A stretch of DNA of 64,000 nucleotides from contig CANQSA010000006.1 of assembly GCA_947626415.1 (NCBI GenBank), positions 62,001 through 126,000 on the forward strand, written 5' to 3'. The stretch comes from an uncultured Lachnospiraceae bacterium (GTDB taxonomy: Bacteria > Bacillota > Clostridia > Lachnospirales > Lachnospiraceae). Made by a program: the position numbers and the translations under genes. The notes beneath the pieces were generated by a model. It saw nothing but the letters and a program-made list of their open reading frames with translations. It had not been told where the DNA came from and made no database searches. Numbering within the stretch: position 1 is the first letter of the stretch; each line of letters begins with the position of its first letter. Positions 40,927 to 50,042 of this stretch are shown piece after piece.

Positions 40927-43900
40927 ATGAAGCAGAGTGTGAACGCGCAGTCTGCTGAGCAGAAGGGATTATATTCTCCGAGATTTGAGCATGATAACTG
41001 TGGGATCGGCGCCGTTGTGAATATCAAGGGCATCAAGTCTCACAAGACGGTTGAGAGTGCTCTGACGATCGTAGAAACATTAGAACATAGAGCCGGCAAG
41101 GACGCCGAAGGCAAAACAGGTGATGGAGTAGGGATTCTGCTGCAGATTTCCCATAAGTTTTTCCAGAAAGCTGCGAAGTCTTTAGGCGTTTTTTTGGGCT
41201 CCGAGCGTGACTACGGTATCGGAATGTTTTTCTTTCCTCAGCATGAGCTGGCAAGAAATCAGGCGAAGAAGATGTTTGAGATCATCGTTCAGAAGGAAGG
41301 GATGGAGATCCTGGGCTGGAGAACGGTTCCCATTGCGCCCGAAGTGTTGGGGCAGAAGGCAGTGGAATGTATGCCCTGCATTATGCAGTGTTTTATCAAG
41401 CGGCCCCGCCAGGTGGCAAAAGGTCTGGAATTTGACCGGAAGCTGTATGTAGCGCGGCGTGTGTTTGAACAGAGTAACGAGGATACCTATGTGGTTTCCT
41501 TATCCAGCCGTACCATTGTTTATAAAGGAATGTTCCTGGTCGGAGACCTGCGTCTGTTCTATCCGGATCTGCAGGACCCGGATTATGAATCCGCGATCGC
41601 TATCGTACATTCCCGGTTCAGTACCAATACCAACCCGAGCTGGCAGCGTGCCCATCCGAACCGTATGATCGTACATAACGGAGAGATCAATACGATCCGC
41701 GGAAATGCGGATAAGATGCTGGCCAGAGAAGAAACCATGGCCTCCGAACATTTAAAGGGCGATCTGGATAAAGTTATGCCTGTGGTCAATACGGAGGGCT
41801 CCGATTCCGCCATGCTGGATAATACGCTGGAATTTTTGGTAATGAGCGGCATGGATCTGCCGCTGGCAGTGATGATTACGATCCCGGAAGCATGGGAGAA
41901 CAATGCGACGATCAGCAAATCCAAGCGGGATTTCTACCAGTATTACGCTACCATGATGGAGCCGTGGGACGGACCGGCGTCGATCCTGTTTTCGGATGGC
42001 GATATTATGGGAGCTGTGCTGGACCGCAACGGTCTGCGTCCTTCCCGGTATTATATTACGGATGACGATCATGTGATTCTGTCCTCCGAGGTTGGCGCGC
42101 TGGAGATCGAGCCGGAGCATATCGTGTGCAAGGAACGTCTGCGTCCGGGCCGTATGCTGCTGGTGGATACGGTGCAGGGGAAAGTTATTGACGACGAGGA
42201 ACTGAAGGAAAGCTATGCGTCCCGCCAGCCGTACGGAGAGTGGCTCGACAGCAAACTTGTGAATCTGAAAGACTTAAAGATCCCCAATAAAAAGGTACAG
42301 GAGCATTCTCCGGAGGAACGGACCCGTCTGCAGAAGGCGTTTGGCTATACCTATGAAGATGTTAAGACTTCGATCTTACCGATGGCCCAGACAGGCAGCG
42401 AGCCTATCGCGGCTATGGGTACGGACAGCCCGCTGGCGGTGCTGTCAAAGCAGAATCAGCCGCTGTTTAATTATTTTAAACAGCTCTTTGCCCAGGTTAC
42501 CAATCCGCCGATTGACGCGATCCGGGAGGAGGTTGTCACATCGACTACGGTTTATGTGGGCGAGGACGGAAACATCCTGGAGGAACGGCCGGAAAACTGT
42601 CAGGTGCTGCGTGTGCATAATCCGATCCTGACCAGTACCGACATTATGAAGATCAAGGAAATGCGGGTGCCGGGCTTTAAGGTGGCGGAAGTTCCGCTTT
42701 TGTACTATAAGAATACCTCGCTGAAAAAGGCCATCGAGCATATGTATCTGGTGGCGGATAAGGCGCATAAAGAAGGCGCGAATATTCTGATCCTGTCTGA
42801 CCGGGGCGTGGATGAAAACCATGTGGCGATCCCCTCACTGCTGGCTGTTTCCGCCCTGCATCAGCATCTGGTCGTAACCAAAAAACGGACTTCCGTCGCG
42901 ATGATCCTCGAAAGCGGGGAACCCAGAGAGGTGCATCATTTCGCGGCGCTGCTGGGGTATGGAGCCTGCGCGGTCAACCCGTATTTGGCACAGGAGACGA
43001 TCAAGGAGCTGATCGAGGAAGAACTGCTGGATAAGGATTATTATGCGGCAGTCAGCGATTACAATGACGCGGTTCTGCACGGTATTGTCAAGATCGCTTC
43101 CAAAATGGGAATTTCCACGATCCAGTCCTATCACGGATCGCAGATCTTTGAGGCCGTGGGGATCAGCAAAGAAGTCATTGATACCTATTTTACCAATACG
43201 GTCAGCCGCATTGGCGGAATTACGCTGAAAGATATCGAAAACCGTGTGGATCAGCTGCATTCCAGTGCGTTCGACCCGCTGGGACTGGGCACGGACGAGA
43301 CGTTAGACAGCCGGGGCAGCCATAAAGCGCGGTCCGGCAAGGAAGAGCATCTGTACAATCCGAAGACAATCCATCTGCTGCAGATGGCAGCCAGAACAGG
43401 CGATTACAATATTTATAAAGAATATGCTAAGATGATCAATGAGGAAATGGGAACCGTAAATCTGCGCGGCCTGATGGAATTTAATTATCCGGAAGCCGGA
43501 GTTCCGCTGGAGGAAGTGGAGAGTGTCGATTCCATTGTAACCCGGTTTAAGACCGGAGCCATGTCCTATGGTTCCATTTCGCAGGAAGCGCATGAAACCA
43601 TGGCGATTGCCATGAATATGCTGCACGGCAAATCCAATTCCGGTGAGGGCGGAGAGTCCCTGGACCGTCTGGAAATAGGCAAGGACGGGCTGAACCGCTG
43701 CTCTGCCATTAAACAGGTAGCATCGGGACGGTTCGGCGTAACTTCCCGGTATTTAACCAGCGCCAAAGAGATCCAGATCAAGATGGCGCAGGGCGCGAAG
43801 CCGGGAGAAGGCGGACATCTGCCGGGTAAAAAGGTTTACCCGTGGATTGCCAAGACCAGACATTCCACGCCGGGCGTAAGCCTGATCTCCCCGCCGCCGC

Positions 43901-45477
43901 ATCACGATATTTATTCGATCGAAGATCTGGCGCAGCTGATCTACGATTTAAAGAATGCCAATAAAGACGCGAAGATTTCCGTCAAACTGGTATCCGAGGC
44001 GGGCGTAGGCACGGTCGCAGCCGGCGTGGCGAAAGCGGGCGCGGGCGTGATCCTGATTTCCGGTTATGAAGGCGGAACGGGCGCGGCGCCGAGAAACTCC
44101 ATTTACAACGCCGGTCTTCCGTGGGAACTCGGTCTGGCGGAAGCGCATCAGACGCTGATCCAGAACGGACTGCGGAACAAGGTGGCCCTGGAAACGGACG
44201 GTAAGCTGATGACCGGGCGGGATGTGCTGATCGCGGCTTTGCTTGGCGCGGAGGAATTCGGATTCGCGACGGCGCCGCTGGTTACCATGGGCTGTGTAAT
44301 GATGCGGGTATGTAATCTGGATACCTGTCCGGTCGGAGTCGCAACGCAGAATCCGGAGCTCAGAAAGCGTTTTACCGGCAAGCCGGAGTATGTAGTGAAC
44401 TTTATGCGGTTTATCGCGCAGGATCTGCGGGAGCATATGGCAAAATTAGGCGTGCGCACCGTAGATGAACTGGTCGGCAGAACGGATCTTCTGCGGCCGA
44501 GAACAGATCTGGCCGGCGTGGAGGCCGAGGTGGATCTGTCTAATATCCTGGCAAGTCCCTATACGGAAACCATTCAGTATTTAAATAAAAATCTGTACGA
44601 TTTCAAACTGGAAGAAACCCTGGATGAAACTGTACTGATGAAAGAATTTAAGACGGCGCTCAATAAGAAGCAGAAGCGCTGTGTTGAAGTAGACGTAACC
44701 AATACGGACCGTACCTTCGGAACCCAGTTTGGTTCGGAGATTACCAGAAAATACGGCGATACGCTGCCGGACGATACCTTTACGGTAAAATGCCACGGCG
44801 CGGGCGGTCAGAGCTTTGGCGCGTTTATTCCCAACGGTCTGACCCTGGAGCTGATTGGCGACAGCAACGACTACTTCGGCAAGGGACTGTCCGGCGGTAA
44901 GCTGATCGTTTATCCGCCCAAGGGCAGCAAATTTAAAGAAGATGAAAACATCATTATCGGAAATGTGGCGTTATTTGGCGCGACCAGCGGAAAAGCCTTT
45001 ATTAACGGCGTGGCCGGCGAACGGTTCTGCGTCCGGAATTCCGGCGCGACCGCTGTTGTGGAAGGCGTAGGCGATCACGGCTGTGAGTATATGACAGGCG
45101 GTCAGGTTGTGGTACTGGGCAAGACCGGCAAAAACTTCGCGGCCGGTATGAGCGGCGGTATTGCATATGTGCTGGATGAAGACAGCGACCTGTATATGAA
45201 GATGAATAAGGAACTGGTCAATGTCAGCGGCCTGACAGAGAAATTCGATATTCAGGAATTAAAGCACATGATCGAAGAGCATGTGGCTTCCACTAATTCC
45301 AAGAAAGGGAAGGAAGTGCTGGCGGATTTCGCCAACTATCTGCCCAAATTTAAGAAGATCATTCCAAGAGATTACCAGGAAATGCTGGCGACCATTGTGA
45401 AGATGGAAGAAAAGGGAATGAGCAATGAGCAGGCGCAGATCGAAGCGTTTTATGAGGTTGTGAACAATAAGAAGTAG
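40927..45477 (+). CDS. gltB: Glutamate synthase (NADPH) large subunit
   Basis: 1516 aa from ATG 40927, behind GAAAGGAA. The N-terminal glutaminase domain starts at the likely nucleophile Cys25 (HDNCGIG) after a short propeptide. A central domain follows, then the FMN/3Fe-4S synthase domain with GEGGESLDR, KPGEGGHLPG and the cluster cysteines in CVMMRVCNLDTCPVG. The C-terminal GltB beta-helix domain is complete. It transfers the amide of glutamine to 2-oxoglutarate, giving two glutamates. gltD follows 12 bp downstream, and an ammonium transporter lies 2.6 kb away: a nitrogen-assimilation cluster. Confidence 0.97.
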   Translation: MKQSVNAQSAEQKGLYSPRFEHDNCGIGAVVNIKGIKSHKTVESALTIVETLEHRAGKDAEGKTGDGVGILLQISHKFFQKAAKSLGVFLGSERDYGIGMFFFPQHELARNQAKKMFEIIVQKEGMEILGWRTVPIAPEVLGQKAVECMPCIMQCFIKRPRQVAKGLEFDRKLYVARRVFEQSNEDTYVVSLSSRTIVYKGMFLVGDLRLFYPDLQDPDYESAIAIVHSRFSTNTNPSWQRAHPNRMIVHNGEINTIRGNADKMLAREETMASEHLKGDLDKVMPVVNTEGSDSAMLDNTLEFLVMSGMDLPLAVMITIPEAWENNATISKSKRDFYQYYATMMEPWDGPASILFSDGDIMGAVLDRNGLRPSRYYITDDDHVILSSEVGALEIEPEHIVCKERLRPGRMLLVDTVQGKVIDDEELKESYASRQPYGEWLDSKLVNLKDLKIPNKKVQEHSPEERTRLQKAFGYTYEDVKTSILPMAQTGSEPIAAMGTDSPLAVLSKQNQPLFNYFKQLFAQVTNPPIDAIREEVVTSTTVYVGEDGNILEERPENCQVLRVHNPILTSTDIMKIKEMRVPGFKVAEVPLLYYKNTSLKKAIEHMYLVADKAHKEGANILILSDRGVDENHVAIPSLLAVSALHQHLVVTKKRTSVAMILESGEPREVHHFAALLGYGACAVNPYLAQETIKELIEEELLDKDYYAAVSDYNDAVLHGIVKIASKMGISTIQSYHGSQIFEAVGISKEVIDTYFTNTVSRIGGITLKDIENRVDQLHSSAFDPLGLGTDETLDSRGSHKARSGKEEHLYNPKTIHLLQMAARTGDYNIYKEYAKMINEEMGTVNLRGLMEFNYPEAGVPLEEVESVDSIVTRFKTGAMSYGSISQEAHETMAIAMNMLHGKSNSGEGGESLDRLEIGKDGLNRCSAIKQVASGRFGVTSRYLTSAKEIQIKMAQGAKPGEGGHLPGKKVYPWIAKTRHSTPGVSLISPPPHHDIYSIEDLAQLIYDLKNANKDAKISVKLVSEAGVGTVAAGVAKAGAGVILISGYEGGTGAAPRNSIYNAGLPWELGLAEAHQTLIQNGLRNKVALETDGKLMTGRDVLIAALLGAEEFGFATAPLVTMGCVMMRVCNLDTCPVGVATQNPELRKRFTGKPEYVVNFMRFIAQDLREHMAKLGVRTVDELVGRTDLLRPRTDLAGVEAEVDLSNILASPYTETIQYLNKNLYDFKLEETLDETVLMKEFKTALNKKQKRCVEVDVTNTDRTFGTQFGSEITRKYGDTLPDDTFTVKCHGAGGQSFGAFIPNGLTLELIGDSNDYFGKGLSGGKLIVYPPKGSKFKEDENIIIGNVALFGATSGKAFINGVAGERFCVRNSGATAVVEGVGDHGCEYMTGGQVVVLGKTGKNFAAGMSGGIAYVLDEDSDLYMKMNKELVNVSGLTEKFDIQELKHMIEEHVASTNSKKGKEVLADFANYLPKFKKIIPRDYQEMLATIVKMEEKGMSNEQAQIEAFYEVVNNKK

Positions 45478-45489
45478 GAGGAAAACGGA

Positions 45490-46974
45490 ATGGGAAAACC
45501 AACAGGATTTTTAGAGTATGAGCGGAAAGACGCCCCGGCAGAATCCGTTAAGAGCAGAATCAAACATTTTAATGAATTCCATACGCCGCTTTCCATGGAA
45601 CAGCAGCAGCTGCAGGGCGCCAGATGTATGGAGTGCGGCGTGCCGTTCTGCCAGTCCGGCATGATGATCGGCGGCAGCGCTTCCGGCTGTCCGTTAAACA
45701 ATCTGGTGCCGGAGTGGAACGATCTGATCTACCGCAATAACTGGGAGCAGGCATATTATCGCCTGCATAAGACCAATAATTTTCCGGAATTTACATCCCG
45801 GGTCTGCCCGGCTCTGTGTGAGGCAGCCTGCACCTGTAATTTAAACGGCAAGCCTGTCACCTGTAAGGCAAATGAATACGGGATCATTGAAAACGCCTAT
45901 GATTGCGGCTACGCAAAGCCTAAGATCCCTTCCGTGCGGACCGGCAAGAAGATTGCTGTGATCGGCTCCGGCCCTTCGGGGCTGGCAGCGGCTGACCAGC
46001 TGAATCAGAGAGGGCATGAAGTGACCGTATTTGAGCGGGAAGACCGGGTAGGCGGCCTGCTGATGTACGGCATCCCTAATATGAAGCTGGAAAAGCAGAT
46101 CATTGAGCGGAAGATCGAAGTGATGAAAGCGGAAGGCGTTCAGTTTAAGACCAAAAAGAATATCGGCAAGAACGTAAAAGCGGATAAGATCCTGAAGGAA
46201 TATGACCGGGTGATCTTAGCGTGCGGCGCGTCGAATCCCAGAGATATCAAAGCACCGGGCAGAGAGGCGAACGGTATTTATTTCGCAGTGGATTTCTTAA
46301 AATCTACGACCAGAAGTCTGCTGGATACCGGCTTAGAAGAAGGCACGTATATCAGCGCCAAAGGAAAGCATGTGGTTGTAATCGGCGGCGGCGATACCGG
46401 AAACGACTGTGTGGGCACCAGTATCCGTCACGGCTGCGCTTCCATTACGCAGCTTGAGATGATGCCGAAACCGCCGGTAACCCGTGCGGAAAACAACCCG
46501 TGGCCGCAGTGGCCCCGCATCCTGAAAACAGATTACGGTCAGGAGGAGGCAATCGGCGTATTTGGCGAAGATCCCCGTGTATACCAGACAACGGTCAAGG
46601 AGTTTCTGGCAGATGAAGCAGGCAATTTAAGAGCCGTGAAGCTGGTAAAACTGGAAGCAAAGATAGACGAAGCCACGCACCGGATGCAGATGGTGGAGAT
46701 TGAAGGCAGCGAGTATGAGATCCCGGCGGAGCTTGTTCTGATCGCGGCAGGATTCTTAGGCAGTGAAAGCTATGTGACCGAAGCGTTTGGCGTCAAGGTA
46801 AATGCCCGTACTAATGTAGCGACGGAAGAAGGCAGATTTGCCACCAATGTGCCCAACGTCTTTACGGCGGGCGATATGCACAGAGGGCAGTCTCTGGTCG
46901 TATGGGCGATCCGGGAAGGCCGGGATGTGGCGAGAGAAGTGGACGAGAGCCTGATGGGGTATACAAATCTCTGA
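45490..46974 (+). CDS. gltD: Glutamate synthase (NADPH) small subunit
   Basis: 494 aa. The N-terminal 4Fe-4S region has ARCMECGVPFC and a later CPALCEAACTC. Two Rossmann folds follow: IGSGPSGLAAADQL binds FAD and GGGDTGNDCVG binds NADPH. It feeds electrons from NADPH to GltB. AGGAGGAAAACGG precedes the ATG, 12 bp after gltB, so the two are cotranscribed. No obvious terminator follows; the next gene has its own strong promoter. Confidence 0.97.
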   Translation: MGKPTGFLEYERKDAPAESVKSRIKHFNEFHTPLSMEQQQLQGARCMECGVPFCQSGMMIGGSASGCPLNNLVPEWNDLIYRNNWEQAYYRLHKTNNFPEFTSRVCPALCEAACTCNLNGKPVTCKANEYGIIENAYDCGYAKPKIPSVRTGKKIAVIGSGPSGLAAADQLNQRGHEVTVFEREDRVGGLLMYGIPNMKLEKQIIERKIEVMKAEGVQFKTKKNIGKNVKADKILKEYDRVILACGASNPRDIKAPGREANGIYFAVDFLKSTTRSLLDTGLEEGTYISAKGKHVVVIGGGDTGNDCVGTSIRHGCASITQLEMMPKPPVTRAENNPWPQWPRILKTDYGQEEAIGVFGEDPRVYQTTVKEFLADEAGNLRAVKLVKLEAKIDEATHRMQMVEIEGSEYEIPAELVLIAAGFLGSESYVTEAFGVKVNARTNVATEEGRFATNVPNVFTAGDMHRGQSLVVWAIREGRDVAREVDESLMGYTNL

Positions 46975-46991
46975 TTTTTTCGACTTTCATC

Positions 46992-47020
46992 TTGACAAAG
47001 TTTCATTCAAAATGTAAAAT
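46992..47020 (+). promoter_or_regulatory. Strong promoter upstream of the DUF4234 gene
   Basis: TTGACA (46992-46997) and TAAAAT (47015-47020) with 17-bp spacing. TTTCA and TGAAA flank the spacer as a short inverted repeat. Confidence 0.75.
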
Positions 47021-47099
47021 TTGAAATAGTAAAGTGTTTTTACATATCGGAAAGCAGGATACTTTACGAAATAAGGAAATAGAGAAGATGGAGGTTTTT

Positions 47100-47462
47100 A
47101 TGAACACGAATTTTAAGAGAAGAGAGCTGGGGCTGTGCATTATTTTATCGATCATCACCTGCGGTATCTACGGATTGTACTGGATCGCCTGTGTGAATGA
47201 CGACGTTAATTTCGCCCTGAACGAACAGGATACATCCGGTGCGATGGTTGTTATACTGAGTATCGTAACCTGCAGCATTTATTTGTATTTCTGGGCGTAT
47301 AAGATCGGTACAAAGATGATTAAGCTGAAAACCATGCAGGCAAACGGCGGATATGTGGATACCAATTCCCCGATCCTGTTCCTGGTTCTGGCGATCTTCG
47401 GCTTAAATATTGTGAATCTGGCGTTGATCCAGAATGATCTGAATAAGATCTCTACCCTGTAA
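47100..47462 (+). CDS. DUF4234 domain membrane protein
   Basis: 120 aa from ATG 47100, behind TGGAGG. It has three or four hydrophobic segments, with CGIYGLYWI after the first and a similar CSIYLYFWAYKIG after the second, the pattern of DUF4234 proteins. Function is unknown. It is followed 17 bp later by a DUF2752 membrane protein, a pairing often seen in Clostridia, so the two may act together in the membrane. Confidence 0.8.
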   Translation: MNTNFKRRELGLCIILSIITCGIYGLYWIACVNDDVNFALNEQDTSGAMVVILSIVTCSIYLYFWAYKIGTKMIKLKTMQANGGYVDTNSPILFLVLAIFGLNIVNLALIQNDLNKISTL

Positions 47463-47479
47463 TCAACCCGGAAAGTTGT

Positions 47480-47866
47480 ATGATGAAAGAGAGAAGCATT
47501 AGATTAGTCTGTAGTCTTCTTCTTGTACTGGCAGTGGGATTCCTGTATGCGGCAGCCGTAAGTCTGTTTCATATCGGAATCCCCTGCGTTTTTCAGGAAG
47601 TGACGGGCCTGAAATGCCCCGGCTGCGGAATTTCCGGCATGTGTCTGGCCTTGCTGCGGCTGGATTTTAAGAGTGCGTTTTTATCGAACAGGCTTTTATT
47701 TGTTTTGATTCCGGTATTTTTGTTTGTGTTTGTCCGGATGGGATACCACTATGTAAAAACCGGTTCCAAACAGTTAAAAACGCCGGAAAAACAGATAACG
47801 GCGGTGATACTCGTTTTGCTGCTGGTTTTCGGTGTGGTGCGGAATCTGCCTGCGTTTGGCTGGTAA
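47480..47866 (+). CDS. DUF2752 domain membrane protein
   Basis: 128 aa with three hydrophobic segments. The diagnostic stretch is GLKCPGCGISGM, with a CxxC pair next to a membrane helix, followed by a membrane-reentrant-like region (LLRLDFKSAFLSNRLLF). This is the DUF2752 pattern. The role is unknown; the CxxC suggests metal or redox chemistry. It lies in the same short operon as the DUF4234 gene. Confidence 0.82.
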   Translation: MMKERSIRLVCSLLLVLAVGFLYAAAVSLFHIGIPCVFQEVTGLKCPGCGISGMCLALLRLDFKSAFLSNRLLFVLIPVFLFVFVRMGYHYVKTGSKQLKTPEKQITAVILVLLLVFGVVRNLPAFGW

Positions 47867-47907
47867 AATTGTTCCGAAAAAAATACAAAATTCTATCTAA
47901 AAGTGTG

Positions 47908-47935
47908 TTGACAAGACAAAATTTTGCAGTATAAT
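47908..47935 (+). promoter_or_regulatory. Promoter of the ammonium-transporter gene
   Basis: TTGACA (47908-47913) and TATAAT (47930-47935), both exact, with 16-bp spacing. The transcript has a ~175-nt leader containing two terminator-like hairpins before the start at 48118. Confidence 0.82.
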
Positions 47936-47954
47936 GCAAGGGTAATGACAAGGG

Positions 47955-47995
47955 CGTCATGAATGAGGTGTTTGAACCCGTTCGTGGCGTTTTTA
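47955..47995 (+). terminator. First leader hairpin with T-run, upstream of amt: possible attenuator
   Basis: CGTCATGAATG (47955-47965) pairs with CGTTCGTGGCG (47979-47989) using three G-T wobbles, directly followed by TTTTT. It lies only ~20 bp after the -10 box, so it would stop transcription early unless antiterminated. Confidence 0.65.
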
Positions 47996-48024
47996 TCATT
48001 TATGGTATTGGATATGGATTAGAC

Positions 48025-48066
48025 AATGGCGTCTGGATTCTTTGAGAATCACAGACGCCATTTTTC
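48025..48066 (+). terminator. Second leader terminator upstream of amt
   Basis: AATGGCGTCTG (48025-48035) pairs with CAGACGCCATT (48052-48062). An inner GATTCT/AGAATC pair extends the stem, with one bulged A. A T-run follows. It is a strong intrinsic terminator between the promoter and the coding sequence. Confidence 0.85.
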
Positions 48067-48117
48067 TTTCCGTATTCCTTGTCATTATAAGAAAGGAAAG
48101 AAGAGGAGGAAAAAAAT

Positions 48118-49905
48118 ATGGAAGAAATTTTAAGCGCAATGCACGGAGAAGTGTTCGGCGTCTGGTTTCTGATCGGCGCGGCACTGGTATTCTGGATGCA
48201 GGCAGGTTTCGCCATGGTAGAGACCGGTTTTACCAGAGCGAAAAACGCCGGAAACATCCTGATGAAAAACCTGATGGATTTTTGTATCGGTACGGTTGTG
48301 TTTATTCTCATCGGGTTTTCATTACTGTTAGGAGAGGATATAGTAGGGATTATCGGAAAACCCGGATTTGATATCTTCTCCAATTACGCAGAATTTGACT
48401 GGTCAAATTTTGTATTTAACTTAGTATTTTGTGCGACTACGGCGACGATCGTATCGGGAGCAATGGCGGAGAGAACGAAGTTCTTATCCTATTGTATCTA
48501 TTCCGCAGTGATTTCCGCAGTGATCTATCCGATCGAAGCACACTGGACCTGGGGCGGCGGCTGGCTGGCACAGATGGGATTCCATGATTTTGCCGGATCT
48601 AACTGCATTCATATGGTAGGCGGTATCAGCGCTTTGGTAGGCGCTTTGATCCTTGGGCCCCGAATCGGAAAATTTGTAAAGGATAAAGCGGGTAAGATTA
48701 CCAAGGTAAACGCATTCCCGGGACATAATCTTCCGATCGGCTGCCTGGGCGTATTCATCCTGTGGCTGGGCTGGTACGGATTTAACGGTGCGGCTGCCAC
48801 GACTGTAGAGGAACTGGGTTCTATCTTTGTAACCACGACAATTGCTCCGGCTGTCGCAACGGTCGTATGTATGATCCTTACCTGGATCAAATATGGCAAG
48901 CCGGATGTATCAATGTGTCTGAACGCGTCTCTGGCAGGTCTGGTTGCCATTACGGCTCCCTGTGATGTATGCGACGCCTTCGGTGCGATCGTGATCGGCG
49001 CGGTTGCCGGCGTATTGGTTGTATTCGGCGTATGGCTGCTGGACTACAAGCTGCATATCGATGATCCGGTGGGCGCTGTTGCGGTTCACTGCCTGAACGG
49101 TATCTGGGGTACGATTGCGGTTGGTCTGTTTGCGACAGATACGGCGCCTGCTTTTGCGAGAGGCATTGGAGACGGCGTGACTTTCGGCGCAAACCAGATT
49201 GCCGGAGAAGGTCTGTTCTATGGCGGCGGCTTTAAGCAGCTTGGAATTCAGTTTGTAGGTATGTTTGCTACGATCGTCTGGACGGCTGTTACCATCACCA
49301 TCGCATTCCTGGTAATTAAGAAGACAGTTGGTCTGCGTGCCAGCGCGGAAGAAGAAATTGTAGGTCTGGACGCAAGCGAGCATGGTCTGACTTCTGCATA
49401 TGCAGGATTCAGTATCATGGATATTTCCAATACCATGACAATGGAAGTCAATGAAAATACCGATCTGGGCAATGATGATTACGCGACTGCTTCCGAGGTA
49501 CAGAAGAACGCGGCCGTCAAGGTTGTGAAGATGCCGGACGTACAGCCGACCGGTATTTACAAGGTAGTGATCATTTCCAAGCTGTCCCGGTATGAAAAGG
49601 TTAAGACGGCGTTGAATGATCTGGGCGTGACCGGTATGACGGTAACGCAGGTTATGGGCTGCGGCGTTCAGAAGGGCGCCGGCGAGATGTACCGTGGAGT
49701 CGAAGTGGACGCTACGCTGCTGCCGAAGGTGAAGCTGGAAGTCGTAGTCAGCAAGATTCCGGTTGACGATGTGATCGCTGCCGCGAAGAAGGCGCTGTAC
49801 AGCGGACATATCGGCGACGGTAAGATCTTTGTTTATAATGTAGAGCGGGTTGTCAAGATCCGGACAGGAGAAGAAAACTTCGCCGCTTTGCAGGATGTAG
49901 AATAA
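48118..49905 (+). CDS. amt: Ammonium transporter fused to a PII signalling domain
   Basis: 595 aa. Residues ~1-415 are an Amt channel with 11 membrane helices, including the GFAMVETGF, TWGGGWLAQMGF and HxxGG (HMVGG) motifs and the later pore His (VAVHCLNGIWG). After a ~60-residue linker, residues ~478-595 form a GlnB-type PII domain with YKVVIISKLSRYEKV, PKVKLEVVV, HIGDGKIFVYNVE and KIRTGEE. The T-loop reads MYRGVEVDATLLPK: the usual uridylylated Tyr51 position is Val. Normally AmtB is blocked by a separate PII; here the regulator is built in. Strong GAGGAGG ribosome binding site. Confidence 0.95.
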   Translation: MEEILSAMHGEVFGVWFLIGAALVFWMQAGFAMVETGFTRAKNAGNILMKNLMDFCIGTVVFILIGFSLLLGEDIVGIIGKPGFDIFSNYAEFDWSNFVFNLVFCATTATIVSGAMAERTKFLSYCIYSAVISAVIYPIEAHWTWGGGWLAQMGFHDFAGSNCIHMVGGISALVGALILGPRIGKFVKDKAGKITKVNAFPGHNLPIGCLGVFILWLGWYGFNGAAATTVEELGSIFVTTTIAPAVATVVCMILTWIKYGKPDVSMCLNASLAGLVAITAPCDVCDAFGAIVIGAVAGVLVVFGVWLLDYKLHIDDPVGAVAVHCLNGIWGTIAVGLFATDTAPAFARGIGDGVTFGANQIAGEGLFYGGGFKQLGIQFVGMFATIVWTAVTITIAFLVIKKTVGLRASAEEEIVGLDASEHGLTSAYAGFSIMDISNTMTMEVNENTDLGNDDYATASEVQKNAAVKVVKMPDVQPTGIYKVVIISKLSRYEKVKTALNDLGVTGMTVTQVMGCGVQKGAGEMYRGVEVDATLLPKVKLEVVVSKIPVDDVIAAAKKALYSGHIGDGKIFVYNVERVVKIRTGEENFAALQDVE

Positions 49906-49932
49906 ATAAAATAAATTTCCTCAACAGATTAC

Positions 49933-49975
49933 GGAAAAACCACAGTTTCATAATAGATTGGACTGTGGTTTTTCC
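49933..49975. terminator. Terminator after amt
   Basis: A perfect 14-bp inverted repeat, GGAAAAACCACAGT (49933-49946) and ACTGTGGTTTTTCC (49962-49975), with a 15-nt loop and built-in A/T tracts. Confidence 0.88.
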
Positions 49976-49984
49976 ATTATTTCC

Positions 49985-50013
49985 TTGCAAATGTGTAAAC
50001 CTTGTATTATAAT
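49985..50013 (+). promoter_or_regulatory. Promoter of the aquaporin gene
   Basis: TTGCAA (49985-49990) and TATAAT (50008-50013) with 17-bp spacing, 30 bp before the start codon. Confidence 0.78.
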
Positions 50014-50042
50014 TTAGGAAAAAGTGATGGAGGATTTTACAC

